A stretch of DNA of 52,423 nt from Oscillospiraceae bacterium (lineage in GTDB: Bacteria > Bacillota > Clostridia > UMGS1840 > HGM11507), in NCBI GenBank assembly GCA_015068665.1, contig SVKB01000017.1:1-52423 (forward strand). The letters run 5' to 3'. Numbering within the stretch: position 1 is the first letter of the stretch; each line of letters begins with the position of its first letter. Positions 9,946-18,174 of the stretch are shown in pieces. The position numbers and the translations under genes are program-made. Below the pieces are notes generated by a model. That model searched no databases and was not told where the DNA came from. It saw only the letters and a list, made by a program, of their open reading frames with translations.

Positions 9946-11781
9946 ATGGAACCGGTGATATATAATTCAAGAGAAGAAAAATTCAAATATCCCTTCGGAG
10001 GGGTTAAAAGCGGCTGTGAGGTTGTATTCAGTATAAAAGTAAATGAAGCATTTCCTCATGATAGCGTTTATTTCATTGTAAGAAAAGATGCATCGGACAG
10101 CTCTAATTATATTTATATGGACAAAACCGGAAGTTATGACGGTTATTTCACTTACACCTGTAAGATTTCCTTTGATTTGCCCGGTCTTTATTTTTACCGT
10201 TTTGAAATAAAAAATAATGATCAGACGGGATTTGTAGGGAAAAAGGGCAATAAAGCTGTAATTGAGGACTGGCTTCCCGAATGGCAGCTTACCGTTTATG
10301 ATAAGAATTTTGAAACACCCGACTGGGTTAAGGGCGGAACAATGTATCAGATTTTCCCTGACCGTTTTAAAAGAAGTGATAATTTTTCTTATCTTGAAGC
10401 AAAAAACGAAAGGAAAATTCACGAAAGCTGGGATGAAATTCCCGAATTCATATATGATACCCCCGATTACAGGGCTAACGACTATTTTTTGGGAAATGCG
10501 GAAGGGATTATGGAAGAGCTTGATTATATAAAGGAGCTTGGCGTAAACATAATTTATCTTAATCCTGTTTTTGAAAGCCCTGAATACCACCGTTACAGCA
10601 CGGGAAATTATTTTAACATAGACCCCTATTTCGGAACTAATGAGGGCTTTAAAAAACTTTGCGAAAGAGCAAAGGATATGGGAATAAAAATTATAATTGA
10701 CGGTGTTTTCAGTCATACGGGAGCGGACAGTATTTATTTTAACAAATATGGTCATTACGACTCTTTAGGTGCGGCTCAGTCAAAGGATTCCCCATATTTT
10801 AACTGGTATTCCTTTTGGGATTATCCTGAAAAATACGAATGCTGGTGGGGTTTTGAAAATCTTCCTAATGTTAATGAAAATCATCCCGATTACACTGAAT
10901 ACATCACAGGCAAAAACGGAGTTATTGACTTCTGGCAAGGCTCAGGTGTTTCAGGCTGGCGACTTGATGTGGCAGATGAGCTTCCCGATGAATTTATTGA
11001 GGCTTTATATAAAAGAGCAAAGGAAGCTGACAGGGATGCCTTTATTATCGGCGAGGTATGGGAGGATGCTACCAATAAGTTTGCTTACGGAGTAAGAAGA
11101 AAATACTTACTTGGCGGGCAGATGGACAGTGTTATGAACTATCCCTTCAGGAGCGCAATTTTAGATTTTGTAAAAAACAGGAATTCACAGCTATTCGAGG
11201 ACAGGATTTTTGATATTTTGGAAAACTATCCCCCTCAGGTTGTAAGCTGTCTTATGAACAGTATTTCCACTCACGATACTGAAAGAGCTATTACCTTCTT
11301 CGGTGTGGAAAACGAGGTTAAGCCTGAAGATTACGGAAGGTATATTTTATCCTGCGAGGAATACGAAAGAGGAAAAAGAGGATTGTTGCTTGCAACCTTT
11401 TTACAGTTTACCCTTCCCGGTATTCCCTCGGTTTACTATGGAGACGAGGTCGGGCTTGACGGGTTTAAGGATCCTTACTCAAGAAAAACCTATCCGCACG
11501 GTAAAGAAGATTATGAAATTCTCGGTTTTTACAAAAGACTCGGGAAAATAAGAAATGAAAATAAAAAGGATTTTTCAGGCGATCTTATTCCCAAAATAAA
11601 CTATAACGGATTTTTTGTATATGAAAGAGGCTCTCTTTTATGCGTAATCAACTTAAGCGGAGAGACTAAAAGTCTTAATACCCCCGGAAGGCTTATCTTT
11701 GATAACGGAAAAATCAGTACGGAAAATGAATATATTATAGAGCCGGACGGCGTAGCAATAATAAAAAAGCAAGAAAGTTAA
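9946..11781 (+). CDS. GH13 alpha-glucosidic hydrolase, neopullulanase/cyclomaltodextrinase type
   Basis: Hydrolyses maltodextrins and probably alpha-1,6 branch points. An N-terminal beta domain (about 1-115) resembles the CBM34 module of GH13_20 enzymes. The barrel follows with MYQIFPDRF, DGVFSHTG, GWRLDVADE (nucleophile D341), IGEVWED (E370) and STHDTER (D444). No signal peptide is seen, so it is cytoplasmic. The ATG at 9946 is preferred, six bases after GGAGGTG (9933-9939); the upstream GTG at 9937 is part of that ribosome site. Divergence from the glg operon and the absence of a glgX or pulA suggest it supplies the debranching activity. It shares its last codons with a two-way terminator. 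Confidence 0.88.
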   Translation: MEPVIYNSREEKFKYPFGGVKSGCEVVFSIKVNEAFPHDSVYFIVRKDASDSSNYIYMDKTGSYDGYFTYTCKISFDLPGLYFYRFEIKNNDQTGFVGKKGNKAVIEDWLPEWQLTVYDKNFETPDWVKGGTMYQIFPDRFKRSDNFSYLEAKNERKIHESWDEIPEFIYDTPDYRANDYFLGNAEGIMEELDYIKELGVNIIYLNPVFESPEYHRYSTGNYFNIDPYFGTNEGFKKLCERAKDMGIKIIIDGVFSHTGADSIYFNKYGHYDSLGAAQSKDSPYFNWYSFWDYPEKYECWWGFENLPNVNENHPDYTEYITGKNGVIDFWQGSGVSGWRLDVADELPDEFIEALYKRAKEADRDAFIIGEVWEDATNKFAYGVRRKYLLGGQMDSVMNYPFRSAILDFVKNRNSQLFEDRIFDILENYPPQVVSCLMNSISTHDTERAITFFGVENEVKPEDYGRYILSCEEYERGKRGLLLATFLQFTLPGIPSVYYGDEVGLDGFKDPYSRKTYPHGKEDYEILGFYKRLGKIRNENKKDFSGDLIPKINYNGFFVYERGSLLCVINLSGETKSLNTPGRLIFDNGKISTENEYIIEPDGVAIIKKQES

Positions 11782-11796
11782 CTTTCTTGCTTTTTT
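11763..11796. terminator. Two-way terminator formed by overlapping gene ends
   Basis: A perfect 34-base palindrome: AAAAAAGCAAGAAAGTT followed by its exact reverse complement. Read either way it is a hairpin with A-run and T-run flanks. The plus-strand GH13 gene stops at 11779-11781 and the minus-strand EamA gene at 11778-11780, inside the palindrome. Both proteins therefore end in the same residues, KKQES. Confidence 0.85.
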
Positions 11797-12647
11797 ATTT
11801 GCGATATTAATACTCCTGCAAATATAACTATACAACCGATATAGCCTCGTAAGGTCATGGTTTCACCTAAAATAAGAGCTCCGCCGATTACACTGAAGCA
11901 GGATTCAAGGCTTAAGATAATTGCCGCATGGGATGCCTTTGCATTTTTCTGAGCTACCACCTGAAGGGTATATGCAACACCTACCGACATAAGACCGCCG
12001 TATAAAAGCGGTATAAGCGAATCGCTTATTACCTGAAGGCTTACGGTTTCACGAGTTAAAAGAGCGGTTATTATTCCCAATATACCGCAGACTATAAACT
12101 GCATAAAGGAAAGTAAAAGTGAATCTATCTTTTTAACAAAATGCTCGATTAAAAGAACATGCCCTGCCCAGAAAAAGGCACCGATTAAAATTACAAGATC
12201 ACCTTTTTCAAGAGTAAAGGTATCTCCCACGCATAGAAGATAAAGACCAAGAGTGGCAAGAACAACTCCGAACCAGGTAAAAAGTCCTGTTTTTTGCTTT
12301 AAAACAATACCGATTATGGGGATTATTACCATATAAAGACTTGTGATAAAGCCTGCCTTTCCCGCATCGGTATCAATTATTCCCACCTGCTGCAAATTAG
12401 CGGCAATAAATAAAAACAGCCCTACGGTTATTCCGCCCTTAAGCATATATTTTTTATCCTCGGGCAATTTGATTTTAAGAGCTAAAATCAGGGGAATAAG
12501 AGACAACCCTCCCAAAAGGAAACGCACTCCATTATAAAAAAACGGTCCTATGTATTTTACGCTTTCCTTTTGGGCAACAAAGGCAAAGCCCCAGATTGCC
12601 GCGGTAAGCATTAAAATCAGATTGGATTTTAACTGTTTTGAATTCAT
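11778..12647 (-). CDS. DMT-superfamily transporter with two EamA domains
   Basis: A 289-residue membrane protein with about ten hydrophobic segments in two homologous halves (about 6-138 and 150-284), as in RhaT/YdcZ/EamA drug-metabolite carriers. Motifs include AAIWGFAFVAQKESV at the N-terminus and LGETMTLRGYIG near the C-terminus, which is the usual second-repeat EamA pattern. The substrate cannot be inferred. Its ATG overlaps the stop of the upstream recombinase gene by 4 bp, so the two are coupled. Its 3' end is part of the shared two-way terminator. Confidence 0.9.
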   Translation of the reverse strand: MNSKQLKSNLILMLTAAIWGFAFVAQKESVKYIGPFFYNGVRFLLGGLSLIPLILALKIKLPEDKKYMLKGGITVGLFLFIAANLQQVGIIDTDAGKAGFITSLYMVIIPIIGIVLKQKTGLFTWFGVVLATLGLYLLCVGDTFTLEKGDLVILIGAFFWAGHVLLIEHFVKKIDSLLLSFMQFIVCGILGIITALLTRETVSLQVISDSLIPLLYGGLMSVGVAYTLQVVAQKNAKASHAAIILSLESCFSVIGGALILGETMTLRGYIGCIVIFAGVLISQIKKQES

Positions 12648-13582
12648 TGGTCTTTTTGTTCCTTTCCAAAGCTTGCAAGAGGATTTTTATCAACTGCCTC
12701 TTTTACCTGGTCATTTGATACTCTTGTATATATTTGTGTGGTGCTTAGCTGCTCATGACCTAAAATTGTCTGCAGGGTACGGACATCCACCTTGCCGTAT
12801 TTATACATAAGGGTTGCCGCGGTATGCCTCAGCTTATGAGTTGAATATTTAGTGGGGTCAAGGCCTGCGGCGGCTATATATTTTTTTACTAAATGCTGTA
12901 CGGTTTTATAATAAATTCTTTTGTTCTGACCGCTTATAAAAAGGGCTTTTTCATCCTTTACATTAAGCTTGGGGCGAACGGCAAGATAATTAGAAATTGC
13001 CGAAAGGCAGGCGTCGTTCAAATAAATTGTTCGCTCTTTATTACCCTTCCCCTTTACCACCATGGAATCCTTTTTTATATCCGCAAGATTTATCCCTACA
13101 AGCTCGGACAAACGCAGACCGCAGTTTAGAAACAGGGTAAGAATTGCAAAATCTCTTTCCTTGTGTCTGCCATCCACACAGCTTAACAGTCTTTTGCTTT
13201 CATCAAGCTCAAGGTATCTTGGTACGGTGGATATAAATTTCGGAGGGTCAAGAGCTTCGGTTGGATTACTGTCTATTAATTTAACCTTAATATGAAGATA
13301 TTTAAAAAAGGATTTTATGGAGGATACTCTTCTTGAACGGGTACGGGCACCGTTCTTTTTTTCATTACTTATGTACATAAGATATTCGTAGATATCGTTA
13401 AGCTCTATACCTTTTATGAAATCGATATCCACTTCCCCGTCAAAGTCCTTTATTTCCTTAAGATAACCTAAAAAGCCTCTTAAATCGTAATAGTATTCCT
13501 TAACCGTATTAGGGCTTTTCCCTTCAATGGTAAGCTTTTGTGTTAAGAAATTCTTAAGAACCTGAGGTGCATCTTCGTACAT
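12644..13582 (-). CDS. Tyrosine recombinase, XerC/XerD-like
   Basis: A 312-residue phage-integrase-family recombinase with an N-terminal SAM-like core-binding domain (about 6-105) and a C-terminal catalytic domain. All catalytic residues are visible: R157 (CGLRLSE), K179 (VKGKGNKERT), H249 and R252 (STHKLRHTA), H276 (LGHEQLS) and the nucleophile Y285 (TQIYTRV). The length and motifs fit XerC/XerD chromosome-dimer resolvases. There are no phage or element genes beside it, so housekeeping use is favoured over mobility. The ATG at 13582 follows GGGAGGA; the TTG two codons upstream abuts that site and is rejected. Confidence 0.88.
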   Translation of the reverse strand: MYEDAPQVLKNFLTQKLTIEGKSPNTVKEYYYDLRGFLGYLKEIKDFDGEVDIDFIKGIELNDIYEYLMYISNEKKNGARTRSRRVSSIKSFFKYLHIKVKLIDSNPTEALDPPKFISTVPRYLELDESKRLLSCVDGRHKERDFAILTLFLNCGLRLSELVGINLADIKKDSMVVKGKGNKERTIYLNDACLSAISNYLAVRPKLNVKDEKALFISGQNKRIYYKTVQHLVKKYIAAAGLDPTKYSTHKLRHTAATLMYKYGKVDVRTLQTILGHEQLSTTQIYTRVSNDQVKEAVDKNPLASFGKEQKDQ

Positions 13583-13608
13583 TTTCAATCCTCCCGTCTA
13601 TCAACTTG

Positions 13609-14079
13609 CTATAGCTTTTTTATATTTTTAAGATCAACCGGTGAATGGTCTCCGTTATAGATAAAGGTAAAAAAGTAACCGTACCGTTCACTTACCGGAA
13701 AGGCTTCAAGCTCTGACTCGCTCAGAAGAATGAGCACAGCATCATAGTAAGACTTCTTACCGTCAGTACCTGAATAAGTCCACATTTTTGCCCGGCACAG
13801 ACTGTAGCCAAGAGATGAAAGTCTTTTATATTCCTCGCTTTCTTCAGGCTTTCCGTTTTCATCGTAAACTCTTAAATAAACAAGATATTTAACATCCTTA
13901 TCACGGTAGTGCTCTCTTGCCGCCTGAAGCTCACCGGTTTGCACAATCTGACCGGGCTCAGGGGTAGGATATGAGCCGGAGGCTCCTATATTAAAATGAG
14001 TTATTATATCCACATTTCCGGTACTGCATCCCGTAAGAAGCATTAAAGATATAATAATAGACAACAGCGTATTTTTCAT
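13609..14079 (-). CDS. Small predicted lipoprotein of unknown function
   Basis: The protein has 156 residues. It starts with a lipoprotein signal: positive N-terminus, hydrophobic core and lipobox LLTGC, so the mature protein should begin at the cysteine near residue 18 and be anchored outside the membrane. The rest is soluble, with no family I recognise. It precedes the recombinase by 26 bp and probably shares its transcript. The ATG at 14079 is chosen because GGGGAGG lies at good spacing; the upstream TTG at 14085 is unlikely. Confidence 0.8.
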   Translation of the reverse strand: MKNTLLSIIISLMLLTGCSTGNVDIITHFNIGASGSYPTPEPGQIVQTGELQAAREHYRDKDVKYLVYLRVYDENGKPEESEEYKRLSSLGYSLCRAKMWTYSGTDGKKSYYDAVLILLSESELEAFPVSERYGYFFTFIYNGDHSPVDLKNIKKL

Positions 14080-14111
14080 ATACAAGCCTCCCCTGTTCGT
14101 TAATTAATACA

Positions 14112-14140
14112 ATAATAACACAAAAAACTGCAACGGTCAA
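14112..14140 (-). promoter_or_regulatory. Promoter of the lipoprotein-recombinase-EamA unit, embedded in a terminator
   Basis: On the minus strand, TTGACC (14135-14140), a 17-base spacer and TATTAT (14112-14117). The -35 hexamer lies in the loop and stem of the upstream symporter's terminator hairpin. Confidence 0.5.
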
Positions 14141-14154
14141 CAACCGTTGCAGTT
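14121..14154 (-). terminator. Intrinsic terminator of the sodium/solute symporter gene
   Basis: AACTGCAACGGT (14126-14137) pairs perfectly with ACCGTTGCAGTT (14143-14154) around a 5-base loop. On the minus strand it is followed by a run of T. It lies 14 bp after the symporter's stop codon. Confidence 0.9.
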
Positions 14155-14168
14155 AATTATACTGTTTT

Positions 14169-15704
14169 TTAATCGTCTATACTGTTATCTGTTGCTATCT
14201 CATAAATAGCCTGAACCTCTTTGGATGGCGCTTTATCAAGAAGAGTTACAACAACAGCAACAATGGCACCTAAGATAAAGCCCGGGATAATTTCATAAAC
14301 TCCTGTAATTGCAGTCAAGGCTTTTCCTCCTGCTACAGGAAGCCATAGCCACAGCATATCAACAGCGGCACCTGTGATGATACCGGCAACAGCGCCCTTG
14401 TAGGTAAATCTTTTCCAGAATAAGGAGAATAAAACAACAGGACCGAAGGCAGCACCGAAAATACCCCATGCATTGGATACAAGATCCATAATTGCCTGAG
14501 CTGCCTCACCCTTACTGCTTGCGATAAAGTATGCTACAACCGAGATTACAAGAACGATAATTCTGCTTACCCACAGCATTTCCTTATCAGATGCATTCTT
14601 TCTTATCATAGGCTTATAAAGGTCGCTTGAAAATGCGGATGCGGCAACAAGAAGCTGAGAATCGGCAGTTGACATTGAAGCTGCGATAATAGCCGCAAGA
14701 AGCAGACCTGCTATAAATGCAGGGAAAACATCACGTGCAAGCTCAACAAAGATCAAGGACTGTTTTCCTTCTCTTAATAAAACCTCGGATAAGTCGGTTC
14801 CGTTGGAATATACAAACATTCTTCCAAGATATGCGATAACAATAGTTGCAGCAAGAGATAAAACAACCCAGATAATGGCAACGGTTGCACTCTTTTTAAC
14901 CATAGAAGGCTTTTCAATAGCCATAAATCTTACAATAATATGAGGCATACCGAAATAGCCAAGTCCCCAGCCCAGACCTGAGATTATATCCTGCCAGCTT
15001 GCGCTGAAGAAGTCTGCAACAAACTTAAATTCTTCACCGTTGGGGCCCTGATAAACAGTTGTTAAAGCCGAAGGGTCCAATGTTCTTGTAAAGCCGATAA
15101 CAATAGGAACAATAAGAAGTGCAGCAAGCATTAAAAGCCCCTGGAAAAAGTCAGTCCAGCAAACTGCGTTAAATCCACCTAAGAAGGTATATGTAACAAC
15201 AATCAAAGCAAATATAATCATTGCTGTTTCACGGCTTAAGGAAGGAACCAGAGTAGTGAATACATCCGAGCCCGCAACAAAGGCTGAGGCAACATAGATG
15301 GTAAAGCACACAAGGAACACAACCGCACAGATAATACTTACTGTATGACTCTTTGACATAAAACGGTTGGATAAATACTGTGGCAGGGTTATAGCATCGC
15401 CTGATGCTCTTGAAAACTTACGAAGTCTTTTGGCAACAAGAATCCAGTTAGCCGCAGTACCGATTGCAAGACCGATACCGATCCACGCCTGACCAAAACC
15501 AAAAGCAAGGATACTTCCGGGAAGTCCCATTAAAAGCCAGGCACTCATATCAGAAGCCTGAGCGCTCATAGCGGTAACCCAGGGACCCATCTGACGTCCG
15601 CCTAAAAAGTAATCTTTTTCGTTAACATTTTTTGACTTAAAGAAAAAGAATACACCGATTAAAAGCATTGTTACAAAATAAAGTGAAAATGCTAAAATGT
15701 CCAT
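14169..15704 (-). CDS. putP: Sodium:solute symporter (SSF family), probable Na+/proline symporter
   Basis: A 511-residue membrane protein with about 13 transmembrane segments. It follows PutP throughout: KNVNEKDYFLGGRQMGPWVTAMSAQASDMSAWLLMGLPG at the N-terminus (written here only as landmarks: YFLGGR, SAQASDMS, LMGLPG), the SSF motif around GLGWGLGYFGMPHI and RFMAI, then AASMSTADSQLL. It imports proline or a similar solute with sodium. It is transcribed alone from a strong promoter at 15747-15775 and ends at its own terminator. Proline specificity is inferred from overall similarity. The ATG follows GGGAGA. Confidence 0.9.
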   Translation of the reverse strand: MDILAFSLYFVTMLLIGVFFFFKSKNVNEKDYFLGGRQMGPWVTAMSAQASDMSAWLLMGLPGSILAFGFGQAWIGIGLAIGTAANWILVAKRLRKFSRASGDAITLPQYLSNRFMSKSHTVSIICAVVFLVCFTIYVASAFVAGSDVFTTLVPSLSRETAMIIFALIVVTYTFLGGFNAVCWTDFFQGLLMLAALLIVPIVIGFTRTLDPSALTTVYQGPNGEEFKFVADFFSASWQDIISGLGWGLGYFGMPHIIVRFMAIEKPSMVKKSATVAIIWVVLSLAATIVIAYLGRMFVYSNGTDLSEVLLREGKQSLIFVELARDVFPAFIAGLLLAAIIAASMSTADSQLLVAASAFSSDLYKPMIRKNASDKEMLWVSRIIVLVISVVAYFIASSKGEAAQAIMDLVSNAWGIFGAAFGPVVLFSLFWKRFTYKGAVAGIITGAAVDMLWLWLPVAGGKALTAITGVYEIIPGFILGAIVAVVVTLLDKAPSKEVQAIYEIATDNSIDD

Positions 15705-15746
15705 AAAAATCTCCCTTTTTATATATTTTTTTGAAATTCGATTATT

Positions 15747-15775
15747 ATTTTAGCATATTAAAGCGGAAAAGTCAA
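15747..15775 (-). promoter_or_regulatory. Promoter of the symporter gene
   Basis: On the minus strand, TTGACT (15770-15775), a 17-base spacer and TAAAAT (15747-15752), about 43 bp before the start codon. An inverted repeat lies directly upstream of the -35 box. Confidence 0.7.
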
Positions 15776-15785
15776 CAGAGAACGA

Positions 15786-15807
15786 AGTATAGACTATGTT
15801 CTATACT
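15786..15807. promoter_or_regulatory. Inverted repeat upstream of the symporter promoter (possible operator)
   Basis: AGTATAGA (15786-15793) and TCTATACT (15800-15807) form an 8-bp dyad with a 6-base centre, 10 bp upstream of the -35 box. Further TATAC words occur nearby in ATTATACTG and CCTATACAA (about 15855-15875). A binding site for an activator or repressor is inferred; no factor is identified. Confidence 0.45.
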
Positions 15808-15882
15808 CAATTCTTTATTTTTTGGATTTTTCTTTTATTTTTAACATTTTTTCATTATACTGTTTCCTATACAACAATATAG

Positions 15883-15911
15883 AAAAAGCATCCACTATGG
15901 GATGCTTTTTT
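15883..15911. terminator. Terminator of the diaminopimelate dehydrogenase gene
   Basis: GCATCC (15888-15893) and GGATGC (15900-15905), extended by flanking A5/T5 pairing, form a hairpin directly after the ddh stop codon. It has T-runs on either strand and so may work both ways. Confidence 0.85.
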
Positions 15912-15912
15912 A

Positions 15913-16896
15913 CTAAAGTAATTCCTTTATAATTTCGTCTCTTGATTTCATAGAAAGCATATAGGGAGGAATATCGAAAACTGTTTTACAGCCTGACTGA
16001 CCTTCCTGATTCATTTTGTATGCAGCTCTTGCAAAGGCTACAAGGATGCTTGAGGTAAACTCGGGATTTGAATCAAGCTTAAGACTGTATTCAACGGTAT
16101 GGGTGTTTTCACCCTCAAAGCCTGTTTTACCGCTTCTTATAACAACACCGCCGTGAGGCATACCCTTATGGTTGGTGTCAAGCTCCTCCTGGGTTACAAA
16201 ATGAACTACGGTATCATAATCCGCAAAATAATTGGGCATTGTTTTTATTTCAAACTCAATTTTTTGCTTATCGGCACCCTCTTTTGCAACAACAAAGCAT
16301 TCTCTGAAATGCTTTTCCCCTGTCGAAAGCTCGGGATTTGTTCCTCTTCTTACTTCGGTAAGAGCGGATTTTATGGGAATGGTATACTGCTTTGCATCAG
16401 CTACCCCTTCAACTCTTCTTATGGCGTCAGAGTGACCCTGACTGATACCCTTACCCCAGAAGGTATAGGTGCTTCCAACGGGAAGAATTACTTCACCGTA
16501 AAGACGGTTTACTGAAAACATTCCCGGATCCCAGCCTACCGAAATAATACTGATTTTACCGCCTTCCTTTGAAGCCTTATTGGTATTTTCATAATGCTCG
16601 GGTATTTTTGCGTGGGTATCAAAGCTGTCAACCACATTAAAATACTTTGCATATTCAGGAGTCTGGGTGGGTAAATCGGTAGCACTTCCGCCGCAGAGAA
16701 TCAGAACATCAATTTCGTCCTTATAGTTTAAAAGCTCATCTATTGATTTTACCGAAGCAGACTGTGTATATATTTTTACACTTTCGGGATTTCTTCTTGA
16801 GAAAACATATTTAAGCTCGGTATCAGGATTGCTTGCAATGGCTTTTTCAACACCTTTTCCCAGATTACCGTAACCAAGTATTCCTATTCTTATCAT
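15913..16896 (-). CDS. ddh: meso-Diaminopimelate D-dehydrogenase
   Basis: Interconverts tetrahydrodipicolinate and meso-diaminopimelate with NADPH and ammonia, giving a one-step route to the peptidoglycan cross-linker and lysine precursor. With the ATG at 16896 the protein has 327 residues, the family's normal length. It begins with the dinucleotide-binding motif RIGILGYGNLGKGVE and then contains CGGSATDLP, DSFDTHAKIPEH, SVGWDPGMFSVNR and KGISQGHSDAIRR, all typical of Ddh. The ATG follows AAAGGA; an in-frame start 15 codons upstream lacks a site and is rejected. A single-gene unit with promoter and terminator. Confidence 0.95.
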   Translation of the reverse strand: MIRIGILGYGNLGKGVEKAIASNPDTELKYVFSRRNPESVKIYTQSASVKSIDELLNYKDEIDVLILCGGSATDLPTQTPEYAKYFNVVDSFDTHAKIPEHYENTNKASKEGGKISIISVGWDPGMFSVNRLYGEVILPVGSTYTFWGKGISQGHSDAIRRVEGVADAKQYTIPIKSALTEVRRGTNPELSTGEKHFRECFVVAKEGADKQKIEFEIKTMPNYFADYDTVVHFVTQEELDTNHKGMPHGGVVIRSGKTGFEGENTHTVEYSLKLDSNPEFTSSILVAFARAAYKMNQEGQSGCKTVFDIPPYMLSMKSRDEIIKELL

Positions 16897-16931
16897 AATA
16901 TCATATCCTTTTTTAAAAATTTTCCTAAATA

Positions 16932-16961
16932 ATTGTATCATAAAATTACAAAAACAGTCAA
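16932..16961 (-). promoter_or_regulatory. Promoter of ddh
   Basis: On the minus strand, TTGACT (16956-16961), an 18-base spacer and TACAAT (16932-16937), about 35 bp before the ddh start codon. Confidence 0.6.
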
Positions 16962-17017
16962 GTGGATTTATATGTATTATTTTTATTTAATTTTCATAAA
17001 CATTAATGGGTGATTAT

Positions 17018-17581
17018 ATGCTTAATATTATTTTGTCTTTTATGATTATTTCATCGGTTTTATACGCGGTGCTTACGGGAAATGCCGATAAGGTTACCGA
17101 AGCCTCAATAGCCTCGGTTAAGGATACTGTTTCTCTGATTATTACCATACTTTCTTCCATGTGCGTTTTTAACTCCATGATGAAGGTTTTATCAAAGGCG
17201 GGAGTTACCGATAAACTGTCAAGGGCATTAAAAAAACCGTTGGGGTTTCTTTTTAATAAAAAAGAGGATGAGGATGCTTTCGGGGTTATGAGTATGAATA
17301 TTGCCGCAAATATTTTAGGTCTTGGAAATGCAGCTACTCCCTTTGGCTTAAAAGCAATGGAAAAGCTTAAGAAAAATAATATAAGGGCAACCGACTCAAT
17401 GTGTCTTTTTGCGGTAATGAATACAGCTTCCCTTCAACTTATACCGTCAACAATACTCGCCTTAAGAATTTCTGCAGGCTCTTACAATCCCTACATTATA
17501 ATTATACCTGTATGGATATGCAGTATTTCGGGACTCATCACGGGAATTTCTCTTTCAAAGATATTTGAAAGGAGAAGTTAA
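17018..17581 (+). CDS. spmA: Spore maturation protein A (nucleoside recognition/Gate-domain membrane protein)
   Basis: A 187-residue membrane protein with several hydrophobic segments and the highly conserved SpmA stretch NIAANILGLGNAATPFGLKAM. In Bacillus and Clostridium, SpmA and SpmB are needed for spore-core dehydration and heat resistance. The ATG at 17018 is preferred because GGGTGAT (17008-17014) sits just before it; the ATG at 17006 has no such site. spmB starts directly after its stop codon. No convincing promoter was found in the gap shared with ddh. Confidence 0.9.
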   Translation: MLNIILSFMIISSVLYAVLTGNADKVTEASIASVKDTVSLIITILSSMCVFNSMMKVLSKAGVTDKLSRALKKPLGFLFNKKEDEDAFGVMSMNIAANILGLGNAATPFGLKAMEKLKKNNIRATDSMCLFAVMNTASLQLIPSTILALRISAGSYNPYIIIIPVWICSISGLITGISLSKIFERRS

Positions 17582-18112
17582 ATGAAGATTATTGAATTTA
17601 TATCAAAGCTTATAGTTCCTTTGATGTTTATAATTACCATTATAACAGGACTTACAAAAAAAGTTAATATCTATGAATCATTTACTGAAGGAATAAAGGA
17701 AAGCTTACAGACGGCTTTTAATATTTTCCCCAACATCGCGGCAATTATGATAGCGATAGGCCTTTTCAGGGCATCGGGGCTTACGGATTTTTTAACAGGA
17801 CTTCTTACTCCCTTTCTTACTTCCCTTAATATTCCGTCGGAAATTATTCCCCTGGCAGTTTTAAAGCCTATGTCGGGAAGCGGAAGTCTTGCCATACTTA
17901 ATGATATTTTAAAAACCGCGGGAGCTGATTCAAGGGCGGGCATTATCGCTTCGGTTATTGCAGGCTCAACTGAAACCACCTTTTATACCGTGGCAGTTTA
18001 TTTCGGTGCGGTGGGAATAAAGGATACAAGACATACTGTAGCTTGTGCTCTTATTGCCGATTTAACCTGTATGATTACGGGGATTATTGTTTCAAATCTT
18101 TTAATATTTTAA
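17582..18112 (+). CDS. spmB: Spore maturation protein B
   Basis: A 176-residue membrane protein and partner of SpmA. Hallmarks are the LKPMSGSGSLA stretch and GSTETTFYTVAVYFGAVGIKD, both typical of SpmB/Gate-domain proteins. The ATG begins at the base after the spmA stop, with AAGGAGAAG inside the end of spmA, so the pair is coupled. Its presence suggests the organism forms endospores or descends from a spore former; the pair also occurs in some lineages not known to sporulate. Confidence 0.9.
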   Translation: MKIIEFISKLIVPLMFIITIITGLTKKVNIYESFTEGIKESLQTAFNIFPNIAAIMIAIGLFRASGLTDFLTGLLTPFLTSLNIPSEIIPLAVLKPMSGSGSLAILNDILKTAGADSRAGIIASVIAGSTETTFYTVAVYFGAVGIKDTRHTVACALIADLTCMITGIIVSNLLIF

Positions 18113-18119
18113 ATTCCGG

Positions 18120-18148
18120 TTGATATTAAAGGAAAAATCATATATAAT
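18120..18148 (+). promoter_or_regulatory. Promoter of the TetR-family gene
   Basis: TTGATA (18120-18125), a 17-base spacer and a perfect TATAAT (18143-18148), 26 bp before the start codon. Confidence 0.65.
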
Positions 18149-18174
18149 TAAAGAAAAAAAGTACGGAGAATATA

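Noticed and set aside
9967..10755. 262-codon open frame antisense to the GH13 gene
   Set aside because: It lies wholly inside a well-supported GH13 gene, has no family resemblance and arises from codon bias on the opposite strand.
12644..13582. Integrase of a prophage or integrative element
   Set aside because: No phage, conjugation or excisionase genes and no att repeats are seen nearby; the protein fits a chromosomal XerC/XerD-like recombinase.
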